NCBI GenBank assembly: GCA_900618425.1
Contig: UZAN01043303.1
Location: forward strand, 10,982-42,286
Source: Echinostoma caproni
Lineage: Eukaryota > Platyhelminthes > Trematoda > Plagiorchiida > Echinostomatidae
DNA: 31,305 nucleotides
Direction: 5' to 3'
Made by a program: the position numbers and the translations under genes. Of this stretch, positions 1 through 12,500 are shown in pieces. Under the pieces are notes generated by a model. The model did no database searches. It was not told where the DNA came from and was given only the letters and a program-made list of their open reading frames with translations. Each line of letters begins with the position of its first letter. The first letter of the stretch is position 1.

Positions 1-192
1 GGGTGTCGTAAACAGTGGCGTTCGTGCATCTTCTCAATTTCTCTGTATCATTAGTCCACTGAACTTTTTAATTTTCTCTTCGATCCTACTTTCAACCTGT
101 CTTTCTCCTAATGTTCATCCAACTGGGTAGCCGAAAGTTAGCAACCAAATCCGGCGCACGATAGTGCATGGCTAATGGTTGCACAAACTGAA
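1..192 (+). mobile_element. RTE-type retrotransposon 3' end, cut by window edge
   Basis: Positions 1-180 match 5551-5730 with a single difference (T versus C at base 6). They cover the last codons of the RTE reading frame and its 3' UTR. The end differs: here it is an ACTGAA-type short repeat rather than an A run. The rest of the element lies upstream of the window. Confidence 0.8.
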
Positions 193-392
193 ACTGAACA
201 CTGTCAAAGTACAGATACCTCTGGTCCTACGGCAGTGTGTTATTTTTCTGAGATAATTATAATCTTCTTGTTGGGACAAAGGTAACTTACTTATCACCCC
301 AAAGATGATGCCTTTATGTACTCGTCGCAGAAAGTATGATAAAGTCTTTCACTCTGTTTTGATGTATTCATGAAAAACTTCGGAATTTTCAG
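193..392 (+). other. Intron tail, no other feature
   Basis: End of the intron that precedes the first visible remodeller exon, closing with CGGAATTTTCAG. Nothing else recognised. Confidence 0.8.
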
Positions 393-503
393 GGTTGGAC
401 AAAAACAAATGCTTTTCACGTGTGCATTACCTCTTATCGATTGGCCATCCAAGATGCGGCTGTGTTCAAGCGCAAAAAATGGAAATATCTCATTTTGGAC
501 GAG
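393..503 (+). CDS. SRCAP: SRCAP-like exon: ATPase lobe 1, up to motif II
   Basis: This exon encodes 37 residues, from [18 protein letters not shown] to KWKYLILDE, in phase 0 at both ends. The acceptor is TTTTCAG at 386-392 and the donor GTGCG at 504. It ends after the first two residues of the DEAQ box (helicase motif II, Mg-ATP binding); the next exon supplies AQ. It is the first exon of the gene in the window, so the protein is 5'-truncated by the window edge. Confidence 0.95.
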
Positions 504-3500
504 GTGCGTTTTTGTACCAACTATCTTCTTCATCAATTTGAACTTGTCTTAAATTAAGTTGATTATTTGCTTTTTAGTTTGTTTTATTATCTATTTTTTA
601 CATGATTAATTGATAATTATCTCAATGATGTGATGGATTAAAATGGTCCAAACTCGACAAACCCATCCCATTGGTATAGCGAAAGTAATTGTTTGGGTTG
701 TAAAGAAGAAAACAGCACAGTGGGGGTCTGCTAACGAAACCGTTCACCAAAGGAGTTGGTCTGCTGGCCTTATACGCCATCAGTCTGGATCATTACGAAA
801 TGTTCGCCGATGTTTTTTTATCATTTTCTCCATTGTCTCAGGTGAACCAATTACCAAGCTTCTGAATACATGGTTAGAGGTACTCGTCCATCATCGATGT
901 ATGCATTTGGTACGTGACCTTTTAATCAGGGAAACCTCATCTCACTATCGCTGGTTCGCTCTCTAATTGAAACGAGGTAAATATAAATGATTTGTTGAAG
1001 TCTTCTAGCAGCGAAATCGAACCAAGTATATCGTAATTCAGTGTACACTCTTATTCAAGTTCGGATGACCTTAAGTAGATGTAACCCATCCATCTTGTGT
1101 TTCAGGGAAAAATACATATACAGTCATTTTGCAATTTGCGTTTATTCTGGATTTCTGAAATCAAATAATGTACATGAAGTGCTTTTTCGATCGTCGAACT
1201 TTAGTCTCACAATATACCGACTGGTTCAAATAATAGAGCACAGGCGAAATGTACATGTTTGCCTTCTGTTTCAGTTATGTTCAAGGTCGTACTGTTCACT
1301 CCAGACTGAGACCGTATAACCAGCTATCCGTAAGGGATCAGATTTCCCCAGTTACTTATCTTAAAGATCAAGCGTTATGAGACTAGCGTTTATTCTATTT
1401 TTGTATCCCTTTTCATGACCAAATGTTCAACATAGCTCATATAATATCTCTTGAAAAAGCCTGTATTATTTTCACTACTGTTCTCCTACTTCTCACGTTC
1501 ACTTGTCTCGTATCCCAGAACACGCTTTTAATCATACCGCGCTAACCGTAGAAACTGGTTGTATAGTTGTTACCAAGAGTTCATTTTTCTGGTCCAACTG
1601 TTTAGTTTTTACGAACAGACCACCAAAGACAACAAATCTGCTTCCTTTTTCCGCTTAGGTATTGCTGAAACGGAAGTGCATTGGTAACTTGAAGTTTCGC
1701 TTTTTTCTTTTTTTTTCAGGCACAAAACATAAAGAATTTTAAGTCACAGCGTTGGCAAACGTTACTTACGTTCAACAGTCAACGTCGACTTCTTCTCACC
1801 GGGACTCCCTTGCAAAATTCCCTAATGGAACTGTGGTCTCTTATGCACTTTCTCATGCCAAATATCTTTCAATCACATCGTGATTTCCAAGAATGGTTTG
1901 CATCACCACTCACGGGTAAGCAATACTATCATCTCTGCTGACCGATGTAGTTTAAGTGGTTTCAGAAGACGCATAGGCGCTCCCCTCAGTACCTTACCAA
2001 GCTTAACCTCGAATTATGTTATTCTCGGTCTTCCATAAGGCTTCTGATTTTAGACACTAACTCAGAGGTGTGATTCTTCGTTTGGAGTGGGAATCAGTAA
2101 ATCGACGCAGTAAATACTCCAATTTTGACGGGAAAACAACATTAATCCGTATCATCTGAACAAACCAGATATGTATTGTTGAACGGAAGATCTAATTAGC
2201 TCGATCTCCGCTACGTTTGCATTTGCAGTGAAATTCGTTTGTTCCCACAGTCTTCCAATGCACACAAATGATTCCTCTTCTATCCGCGTAACGCTCTGTT
2301 GGTGAATTCTTCCTCGGCTGTGAATTGCGGCCGCAACACTAATTTCTTGATATCTATATCAGTAGTAACCGAGAGCGAGAATCGAACATGATAAAATGCT
2401 CATGTTTAGTAGTGTGAAACACGAATAGATAGAGGAATTTTTTGAGCTTGACAACTTGTAGAACCTATATATGTTCCCTAATTCTCCCAGGTATATGTAT
2501 AAAGAATAGCCTGTCATTTCACACTAGTCGACTGGACTTGTTTCCGTGTGCCGTAAGCCACGCCCCAATGTTTCTGAATGCTTGTTTATGTTAAAACCGG
2601 ATGCATATGTTTCAATTGCAGTTGAATATACCGATGCATCACTATCTCCGAGACCTTGAAATAGTCGCATTCTAAAAGACTCAGGTTTAAATCTCTGATT
2701 TTATCTACTGCAGACGCAAGAAATATTCTAAAACTCCAGATTTATTGATTGGTAGATTGAAACCGGGAGTGACAAAACTAATATTTCGACTTGAGCCTTT
2801 TAGAATACGACTACTTCGGAGACTAGGAAATACACCGTTATCTGTGTGGGATCACCATGTGCCGGTCCACTCGTTTCCCTAAAAGTTATCCATCCCCTTG
2901 TGCACACACTTGCTAATGGATTATCACATGCACTCTGCGATGTTATTCGCACCCTTCGTAACGCAAGTTAGGTGTTATCAGTGGTTACATTTCTACTAAT
3001 AACCGAAATTCTGATGTAGGTTGCAGAAATGCCTTGTTTTTCTCTCCCGGTTTACCCACTGATTTATTCTTGTGTTCTTTTTTCCTCTCTGAATGATTGA
3101 ACGTTTATATTGATATTCATAACGTCTTATTCGGGTGTGATAAGTGATTAACTACCAACAAAGAATCAGCGGTTTCAGTAGTGGAAACTAGTAGTTATTC
3201 AGTGGAAAACCGCCAGGTAATGCTCTAGACAGACTTCATATGGCCGCGGGCACCTTCCCGAAAATTAACGGCACATTTGTACACTCAATAAATGAAAGAG
3301 AAATTGAAAATATTTATTTATTACTATTATTGCACGTCGTATCACCGTGTTTGTTGTTTGATAATTCAGCAAACATGTTCGGTTGTACATTTTTATTTCT
3401 CTCCCCCCGCTTTAGGTATGATCGAGGGTAACAGCGAATATAACGAACAACTTGTCGCACGACTTCACAAAGTTCTCCGCCCTTTTCTTTTGCGACGCCT

Positions 3501-6500
3501 CAAGGCGGATGTTGAACGTCAAATGCCCAAAAAGTTCGAGCATATCGTTATGTGCCGTTTATCTCGCCGTCAGCGTTTTCTCTACGACGATTTCATGTCA
3601 CTAACGAGGTACTTCTCAAGCTTTACCAAGTCTACTACATTAGACATTTCTTTAATGTAAAATTTATTCGGAAATAAGAAGATTATGATTTTAGAAATAG
3701 ACTCATAAGTTTGTGGGGTCTTGTGTTTGCTGAGCTTGGCGTTTAGATAGCAAACGTTTCATCACCAGCCGAGGTGACATCGTGACATTGGACCCAACGC
3801 ACTGACGATGTCACCTCGGCTGATGATGAAACGTTTGCGATCTAAACGCCAAGCTCAGCAAACACAAGACCCCACAAACCATCAACCTGAGCTACACCAC
3901 ACCCATATTCAAATCTGTTGAAATAGACTCATAAGTTTACGGGTATACTATAACAACAGACAGTATGAAAATGAAAAATAGAATGGGTGATTTAGAGTAT
4001 GGAGAAACCGATATTATTGACAAAGTCGCGTCTTGTTCGTAATTTTGTGTTCTCACCGAAATGTTTGAATGAGCTACGACGATAAAGAACTAAAAGAGAT
4101 TTTCTGTTCTCTCTCGTCGTTTCTAAGCCAAGAACACTAAAAACAACGTGAGATTGAATGGTGTTGGAAGTGTTTTGATGTCTTCTAAGGTCTTTGCTGC
4201 ACTGCCACTCAGACACAACATTTTCAGGCATTCAGCTTACTACCTGAAGCTGTCTGTCCTGATACAACCAATCAGAACAACGATCGTCGATTTTCCGTGA
4301 TTGGTCGGCATCAACAAACAATCAGTATGATCGACAACGATCCAGTCAAGCAGTTGTTTTTTGTATATGTATTCCAATATCATCCTCCTAAATAAGCATA
4401 CTTTTTGTAAAATGAATGCATTCCTACATGCTTCCAGCTTCCATTTTTATTACCCGTGGAATCATTGTCCAGACTTGAAATGTTACTGAAAGACGATCAT
4501 TTGGGAATCGAATATCAAGAATAAGCTGTGCGGTTATAATAAAAATCATGACGCAAATCGTAGATTCGAATAGAATGAAAACTTTTGAAGCTATCATACA
4601 TTCTGAACAGTCAGAAGGGGTTATTTGTGACCTTTGTCTATTTAATTTGTTGTAGTTTCGCTCAAGACGTCTTGTTTTAACGTAGTCAGTGTTATCTCTG
4701 TGCTTCCTCAATTCTGCTCACCAAGCGCGATACTCCTTTTCCCTCTGTACCTTTTATTCAGTACTCGGGAAACACTCAAATCTGGTCAATTCCTCTCAGT
4801 GATGAATGTATTGATGCAACTTCGCAAAGTGTGCAACCATCCGAATTTGTTTGAAACCCGTCCGATAATTTCTTCGTTTCATGTAGCAGATTATCTGCTG
4901 CAGTTGGATTTACCTCGACTCTTGGTGAATATCAGTCATCCGTTCCTGGTCTTCGCATCTTCTCCAAATGGTGGCCCTAGTCTTCTGAGCGGCGCATCCG
5001 CATTCACTGAGCCCTGTTTAGATTGGCTCGATAGGGCCGGGGCCGCAGCTCGTCTACTGGGCCAGATGACCAATCTGGTTGAAATGGCTAGGGATCTACC
5101 GACGTTTGTGGCGCATCGCTGCCGCCATCTTTGCGCTCGTCCGAATTTGATTCAAGTGATCGATACAATGGGTGTCATGGATGATGGTATGATATTCAGT
5201 TTACCTTTTCCATTTTTTGTCCCTAATGTATCTGTTCGTTTTTTGATTAGCTCCAACTGCGATCACGGGTCTTGTAAAGACTAGATTTTGCCGGAATGCT
5301 GAGGTCAGGCGAGAAGTTTTAGGCAACCGCGGTCGACCACCATAGATTACGTTGGTTGGGCATTTGTTACGCGATGTTTGCCGAGGCAGTTAGTGAGTGG
5401 AATAAAGCCCAGGGTGGTCAAGCTAAGACCTAGCATGAGGGCATGAAAACCCTAACCAGGATTCTGGGTCACATAGGCCCCTTTAGGCTCCCTGGCTGGG
5501 GACCTTGGGGTGATGGTCATCGATGGTTAGAGACATTGCGTGATATGGCTGGGTGCCGTAAACAGTGGCGTTCGTGCATCTTCTCAATTTCTCTGTATCA
5601 TTAGTCCACTGAACTTTTTAATTTTCTCTTCGATCCTACTTTCAACCTGTCTTTCTCCTAATGTTCATCCAACTGGGTAGCCGAAAGTTAGCAACCAAAT
5701 CCGGCGCACGATAGTGCATGGCTAATGGTTGTGCAAAAAAAAACTGAACCGGGATTTTGTCGATTAGTTTACGTTATATGTGTTCATCCTATATGGTAAA
5801 AGAATGTGATTTTAAAAAGCCAATATTTATTATACGGCAAGATCAGGAAACTCCCATTGTTGGAGCTTGCAGATTGTTAATTTTTACGTTACCAAGGTTG
5901 TCACACTTATCCAACAAATTGCAATAATCTGATTTTTTTACAGATGATTTACGTTCTCTTGAATCGATATGTTGCCCATGATTTTCCGCGGTGATCTGTC
6001 ACTCAGGGCTGCCTTCAAATTGTGATATTTTTTGTCGTACGAATACTTTATTCTCAGACCACTTAATTAATTTATTGATTTATCACCTTTGGTGCATTGC
6101 GAATTGACTGGAAAATTGACCGCAACGATCCACAATCACGGCCAGGATTGTCATTATGAATATATATGTATCCCCATATATGTTATGAAGTCTTATTTTT
6201 ACAATCAGCGATCTAATGAAGAGTTCATTAAATGAGATTTCCTCGTAATGCATGTTTCTTATCGCTTTTGTCGGTAATATCTGTCTTTATTGCACCAGTT
6301 GACGCTCAACGGAAGTCGTTGCTAACCAATATTAGAACCAAGAAATCGGATACAAACGCTCTCCATCGGAAAACATCGCTATTTCCTCGAGCCGTCATCA
6401 AGGAAGTGCAAGAGGATTTCATGCAACATTTCAATAATGACCATGGTAATTTCTTATCCTTTTTCATGGGACGGGTGGAGTGGGAAATCGACGGCTAATA

Positions 6501-9500
6501 ACAATGAGAACATGAACCTCCTAGTTGAATGCGTCTATTTATAATTGGTTCACCTCGCGCTCGTTCGTCATCTGACATATGAAAAAATATCCTTTTTTAT
6601 TTAAATATTTTTATTTTTTCTCCATCGCATTCTAAGCACTTTGACCGTACGAGATTCTCTGTGACTTGTTCTACGTGGCCTTAAGATCGTTATTAATTGT
6701 GTTCTGATTTTTAGTCACCACAACTCGGTTCAATTTTTTGTATTGGGTTAATTTTTTGATGTTTATATTGTTCACTCCGCTCCAATTTGTACTAATCGAT
6801 GTTTTCAAGATTGTCTAGTGTCTCTTCAATTTCAGTGATCGAGACCATGTTGGCAGCAATACCCTCTGACTAGGTCAATCATGTTTCTTACTGCTCCCAA
6901 GATTTGATTTGATTTTGCTTCTTCTGACGATTTCAAAGTGGGTCTTAAATCATGCGAGTACAAGGATATAATAAGAACCTTTCGCGTTTTCTCATCTCCG
7001 TTCCATGATGTACCCTTACATTGATGAGGCTCATACCATTTGGGTTCAGAGAGTTTCCTCTGGAACATGCCAGAGCAAATCTAAAGAGCATCAAATCCAA
7101 CGAAATCAGTTTTTTGTTCGGCTAATCACAACCTCAACCCAATGACAACTATAGTTGTTCATCGAACTTCTTCTATGTCCTTTAAACCGTATCCGCTTGA
7201 AGTTCTGTAATTACTCTCGTGCTTGATTCGAGGTGTTAACTTCCAACTCGGGGACAATGTTTACTCTGTGATCGTGAAGATGACACATCGTAATCGACTA
7301 CCTCACCTAGTAAAGCCCCTACTTTTCTACATAGTGACGTCCCTAGCGCTATTGTTGGAGAGCACATCTCTGGTTCATACACAACCAAGGGCGAGCGATC
7401 TATATGGCAGCAAGACGGTGTTTGCAGCCAATAATCGATCGACGGTTCCTATTTCTTCTTAGTGGTAGTTTATCAACACTGGGAATCCAAAATTCCGTGC
7501 TCGTTTCCTTTCCGGAGAAATGAACATTGTCGAAACAAAGGGACGCTAGTTCTATTACGTGGCAGGTTATACTTGCATGCGATACGATGCCGTCGTCAAA
7601 TATTTGTGGAGTTTTTTAAGGGGTTTGTTAGCCAGACGAATACGCGCTACGTCATGAAGCAATCCACTAACAGTCCGAAACCGTTCGTTTGATGGACGGG
7701 CTCATCACCTAGGTAACCGTTCTCCTAGTACCGTTGGTGATATATATAGATATATATATTATATATATATATAATATATATATATGCCGGTGCATTTAGT
7801 AAGCATTCTGGGTGATGGTGGTGGTCGAATGGTTCAAGTTGCTGTCACTGGTTCTGGAATCCAAGGTTTGAACGCCACCTTTGGTGATAACCAGCTTCGC
7901 CGTTGCCCGTCTCAATACCACGCCTAATCTAATGGGGCCTTATTTGATTCGCCATTTTAAGTCCCGGAGCTTAGATTGTTGGTTTTCATGACTGAATAGC
8001 AAGTCGTTTTGACCATGGGGTTTACTCCGTCTGCTGTTAACCCTCAAAAATATCTAAGTAATGCAATATCCTAGCCCTATATAAAACAATATTGATTGAC
8101 TAAAAAATTGATAAAAAGTACCGGGTTGTCCATAGTTTACATTGCAGGCAATTTGTCATTTCAGGAGGGTATCGTGGATATTCACGGTAAATATTCGCAA
8201 CATTTACATCGTTGTTTCCAATTCGGAGTTTTATCCCTTAGAATTTCTAACCAAGAATACTTGCAATCCCACCGGTCCCTAACGGGTAGAATTTTTTTAA
8301 ATTTGTTTGCTACACACGTGTTTGATGATTAGCAGACGGCGTGGCCCCCATAGTCACGATAACTTGCCCAGTGATGGAGACCAGCAACCTGAGCCTTGAA
8401 ACTTGGAGTAGTGATGCACATAAGCCCCCTATTTTAGGTGTGGTGTTGAACCGAACAACAACAAAGCTGCCTGTCACCAATTTGGTTGCTGGTGACGGGG
8501 TTCGAACTGCGGACCATACGGTTTAAGGTACGCGTGTGACAGTGACTAAGCCACTACACCCCCACCAACCATAATTAGTACTGCCTTTAACTTCGTCAAA
8601 CCATTACAATAAATCGTCAACTGACCACGGCAACACTTGTTCCAGCTGTACTCAGAAGTCACGTACAGCGGTCGGTATGAAAGATGTAGCATGCTATCAA
8701 ACCCAGTGTAATCCTTTCGATTCGTGGACGGTTACCCGTGCACAGAAAGGATGTAGAATCTCGGTTTGACGTTGCTAACACAAGCGGACAATGCTAATGA
8801 GACTTCGATGACCGAATAACACATTTTGTTGAGCCTTCTCAGCTACTTTCGGTTTGGTTAAACTGTTCTCTCTAATCTACTGCCTATTTTGCTTTTTACT
8901 TTTAATGATGCTCTGATGTGCTAATGTATCTGCACTACATTTTTAGGTACCTTTGGTTATCCAACCCTGCCAACCGCACTTCCTGTGGAGCCTGTCTTTT
9001 ATGAGAGTAAGTTCTTTAGATAATCTAATTAAATAAATCGACTCATCAAATTAACTGTACTAATATTCCCCCTCCCCTCCGTTTTATTTCTGTTTGTCAG
9101 CAAGTGCACCTGTCAGACCTTGGAATAATGGAATGCCAAAATCCGTGCTTCGTTCGCGTGTTACCGAACGACAGCGTCGATTAGTGTCTCTGGCTCGCAT
9201 TAACGAACGTCGCTGTGATATACTGAATTTGTCAGAACATTCAATGGGATTAGAAAGCCATCAATTCGGCACACGTATTGGTCCAGATGTAGTGCACTTG
9301 ATTACTCGTATGGTGCGTAATTCGAGTTCTTCATTCATTCGACCCGTGGATTCATTGTATGCGGGTCTAACTGAAGGACTGTTACGATGCCATCAAAGTT
9401 TGTCCTCCTGGCCCAGTCGGTCCCATGTATGCAATCGAACTGCGCATTCCTCTCGAATTGAGCAAGCTGCTTGCATTCCACTGGATGTATCAAAGGATTC

Positions 9501-12500
9501 TTCCACGCAACCGTTCGTGAAAGAAGCACCTTGGAGACAAAACTTCTCGTGGTGTGATGATTCTGCGGCATTGAGAATGCTTTTGGCTTCTCCAGCTGAT
9601 TACATTGAATCGCTTTCAGATGTACTCCAGCGGTGAGATATTCCCTTTTAACTGTATTTTACATTAGATTATTTTTATCAAATAATATGTGCGACGGATG
9701 ATAAAGAGCTCTGGACAGCTGTTTCATCCTTGAAAAATAGGAAACTGAAATGCGGCTAATGAATAAGCTTTCAGGGACTGAAATCCAAATGAGAAAAGTG
9801 TCACTGCATTGAGAGGAACTTTTCTTTGAGCGCTGAACAAAGCAGCAGGTCAAGGAAGCCCGTCCTTTGTGCTTTGACCATGTGTCAGAATCCATTGGTA
9901 GAATGATAGGTAACTGAATGGTATCTTTGATTTGCTGCCAATGTCCTTCGGCGNAAGAGGCGGTGTTCGACTTCCGCGTCGAGAGGTGATTTGTAGGTGT
10001 CGCTTCTATTGTGCTGTAGCGACCGGTTTCTAGTGGTGGTGTTGCGGTTGTCTATTCATCGTAGACAATCTGGGTCGCAGCAGGACATGGTCGTTATTGA
10101 CGAGTGCTGACCAGTATATAATGGTCATGCGATCGATTGTTGTTACTCGTTGATAAAATTGATGCGTTTTTCTGACCAGTTGGTGTCGTTCTTTTCCAGA
10201 AAGATGGTGCTTGAGAAGAACAATTCGTGGTCTGCACGAAGCCGGGGTGGGCATTTCATCCTTATGAGCCGAGTACTGAATCGCCTGCACAAAACCTGTT
10301 TTTCACTCTCTGTTGTGGCTTATCTGTGGTAACAGCGGACTTGCGAAATAGAAAGGCGTTCTAGTCATACATAATTGGCGTGCTCTCCCGGCCATCCACC
10401 GTTTCTGTATAATCAANAAAATGATTGTCACTATTCCTGGATAACTGAAATTTGGGCATTCGGTAGACCTAAGCCTCTCTCGTTCCCATTGGTTGTTCAG
10501 TATATACTCACTGCCTTCACACGGCGGAGGTGTTTCCCCACTAAAGTGGGAGAAAGAAAAGCTAATCTCCGGGGCTATAACCTGGTTGGTGAACCTCTGG
10601 CAGCTCATCTAAGAGAGTCGGTTCCAACCCATATTCCTGGTCATGGTAGTGTTCACCGGCTCGATTGGGTATGGAAGTGCACTGGGCACCCTGGACGTTT
10701 GACCTCATTCAGAGTACGTATGATCCGATTAGCTAGACACCGGCCCTCAATGGATTGCGGTTTTCACACATCGCACCGCTTCCTTGCGTGTCAGGCTTTG
10801 GCTAGTTGAAGGCTCCGGTTGTGAATTCCTCAAGAAAATTTACCTGCCTTATCCTGGAAAACCTGGCCCACAAATAAATCATGGAGTCTTCTCTTTTATA
10901 AAGATTATTGTACTATGGTGTGTTTGGCTCACAGTCTAAATTCTGACGTATGTCAAAATTTGGATTCGCTGAACTGCCCAATCGGGAAGGTGAGATGAGC
11001 AGCAAGGTAAAAGAAATTTTTTTTGCATATCTCTACCTGCCACGATTACCATCCAATGCAACAAACTGCAGTTCAGTTTCTAATCATTTCTTCCTAAATC
11101 CACTTGCCGGCAATAATCATCCCAAACACATTTCATGCTTGGAATTCAAAAAAATTTGCAAGAGTAAAGTTCCCGATTTTATGCGGAGGCTGTTTTTTTT
11201 TCAAGAATGGGTATTTAGATTTACTTGTGTCATCCTACTCGTTCGCATCATGTCCATGTATGTACTTAAATGCCAGTCTGAAACAACAAAAATCAGACGA
11301 TCAAATGTCCATGCTTATACGAAAGGCGTGTTCGTTTTCATAGTCATTTCACTCTCGCAAACAGTTGCTCGGTTATCAAAGCCGGAGTTGGGGTTGATTT
11401 AGGAGACCTTATTCCTAGCGTTCAATCGAATATTCCGATATTCTGACCTTGTAGGTCAGCGCTTTGATTTTACGCTTCATTTAGGTTTGGCGTCCACCCA
11501 GTTTGATCATAAGTTCCTTGATTGAGGTTCCTATTTCCAAGTTGCCCCAATGCATCCCTTCCGTTTTCTTCCAGCGTAACCACTTTATATACCTCTTGCA
11601 ATGTGCCGAAATCAGTTTGTCACCTCACCCGCTTCCCCCTAGGTGAGCTAGTTACCGATGGTCCCGCGGTATCAGTTCTGTAAAAATGCAACATCAATAC
11701 AAGAAAACAGTCCGTCAAACTTCAGCAGATTCCGCTTACATGGGTTGTTGAACGGCGTTTCGAGAACTGTTCAGAGTGATGAATGGAAACGTTTGAATCC
11801 ATCGTTGATCTTTTTCAACAGCCGTTATAAAATTACTGTACGATGCGTTACTTAATAATCTATTGGAATACTGAATATTCTTTCCTACATTCAACAGATT
11901 CGCATTCTTTGTTCCGGCAGCCGTCTCATCGGGATTTCACATTAATGTTTCATCAGCTCGATATCAATCCCAAAAGAGTCAACAAGAAGAACGCCTCACT
12001 GGTTTCCTGCAGGCGGAATGTCTCCCTAAAGTTTGCATTCAGCAAGACCTCTCCGTTCACCGTGAATCTAATTCCAAAGGCAGTTTGTTAAATCAGATTC
12101 CCCTCAGTCCACAAGCCTGGCTATTGCCCGTACAGTTACATCGAATCGCTACGGCCTGTCGCATCCAATTTCCTGACCCCCGTCTTATTCAGTATGATTG
12201 CGGTAAGTGCGGGGTTGTCAAGGATGTTCTTCATCTCCAAGTATATGATTATCTTGAATGAGTTAAACGCTCCTGGATGCTGGCTTTCGTATCAGATTAA
12301 TCATTTCTTTCAAATCAACCTCAGATTTAACATTTATGATTTTGATCGTATGGTCATAACACAAAGCAAATTTTATGATGCTTTCGGACTGGGTTCGTTA
12401 ATGCGTCCCTGACTGGTAGTATTTAACCACACTAGATAGGTATGTCACTTAATTTAGATCATACTAAAGTTGCTTTAAAACTACTTATTTCAATCCATGT

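Larger units (their letters stand above)
6446..8946 (+). other. Intron, 2501 nt, with TA run and inverted SINE pair
   Basis: Holds a TA microsatellite (7738-7785) and two tRNA-derived SINE copies in opposite orientation (listed separately). The stretches 6446-7737 and 8571-8946 show no recognisable exon, RNA or element. A hydrophobic open frame at 7223-7462 was not accepted as a gene. Confidence 0.7.

Noticed and set aside
643..966. A 107-codon open frame in the first intron
   Set aside because: No domain, no phase or splice-site support, and composition like the flanking intron.
3820..3832. CTGATGATGAAAC in the hairpin insertion, resembling a hammerhead core
   Set aside because: Only one base separates the CTGATGA-like and GAAA-like parts, so there is no stem II. 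It cannot fold as a hammerhead.
6232..6498. Open frame starting with what looks like a signal peptide (a small secreted protein nested in the intron)
   Set aside because: The hydrophobic Phe/Leu/Ser run is simply the translation of the pyrimidine tract before the CACCAG acceptor at 6298. The downstream part fits a remodeller exon in phase and ends at a GT donor.
7223..7462. Open frame of 79 codons with a hydrophobic segment
   Set aside because: No homology recognised, and no flanking splice sites of matching phase for the remodeller (which needs phase 1-1). One hydrophobic run in AT-rich DNA is weak evidence for a gene.
8497..8556. A tRNA gene on the minus strand
   Set aside because: A and B boxes are good, but the acceptor and T stems do not pair. 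Similarity to the copy at 7811-8050 continues about 170 nt past the tRNA part, so it is a SINE head.
10375..10809. A 144-codon open frame as a protein gene
   Set aside because: It lies inside a well-supported intron, contains an unknown base, has no recognisable domain and no splice evidence.
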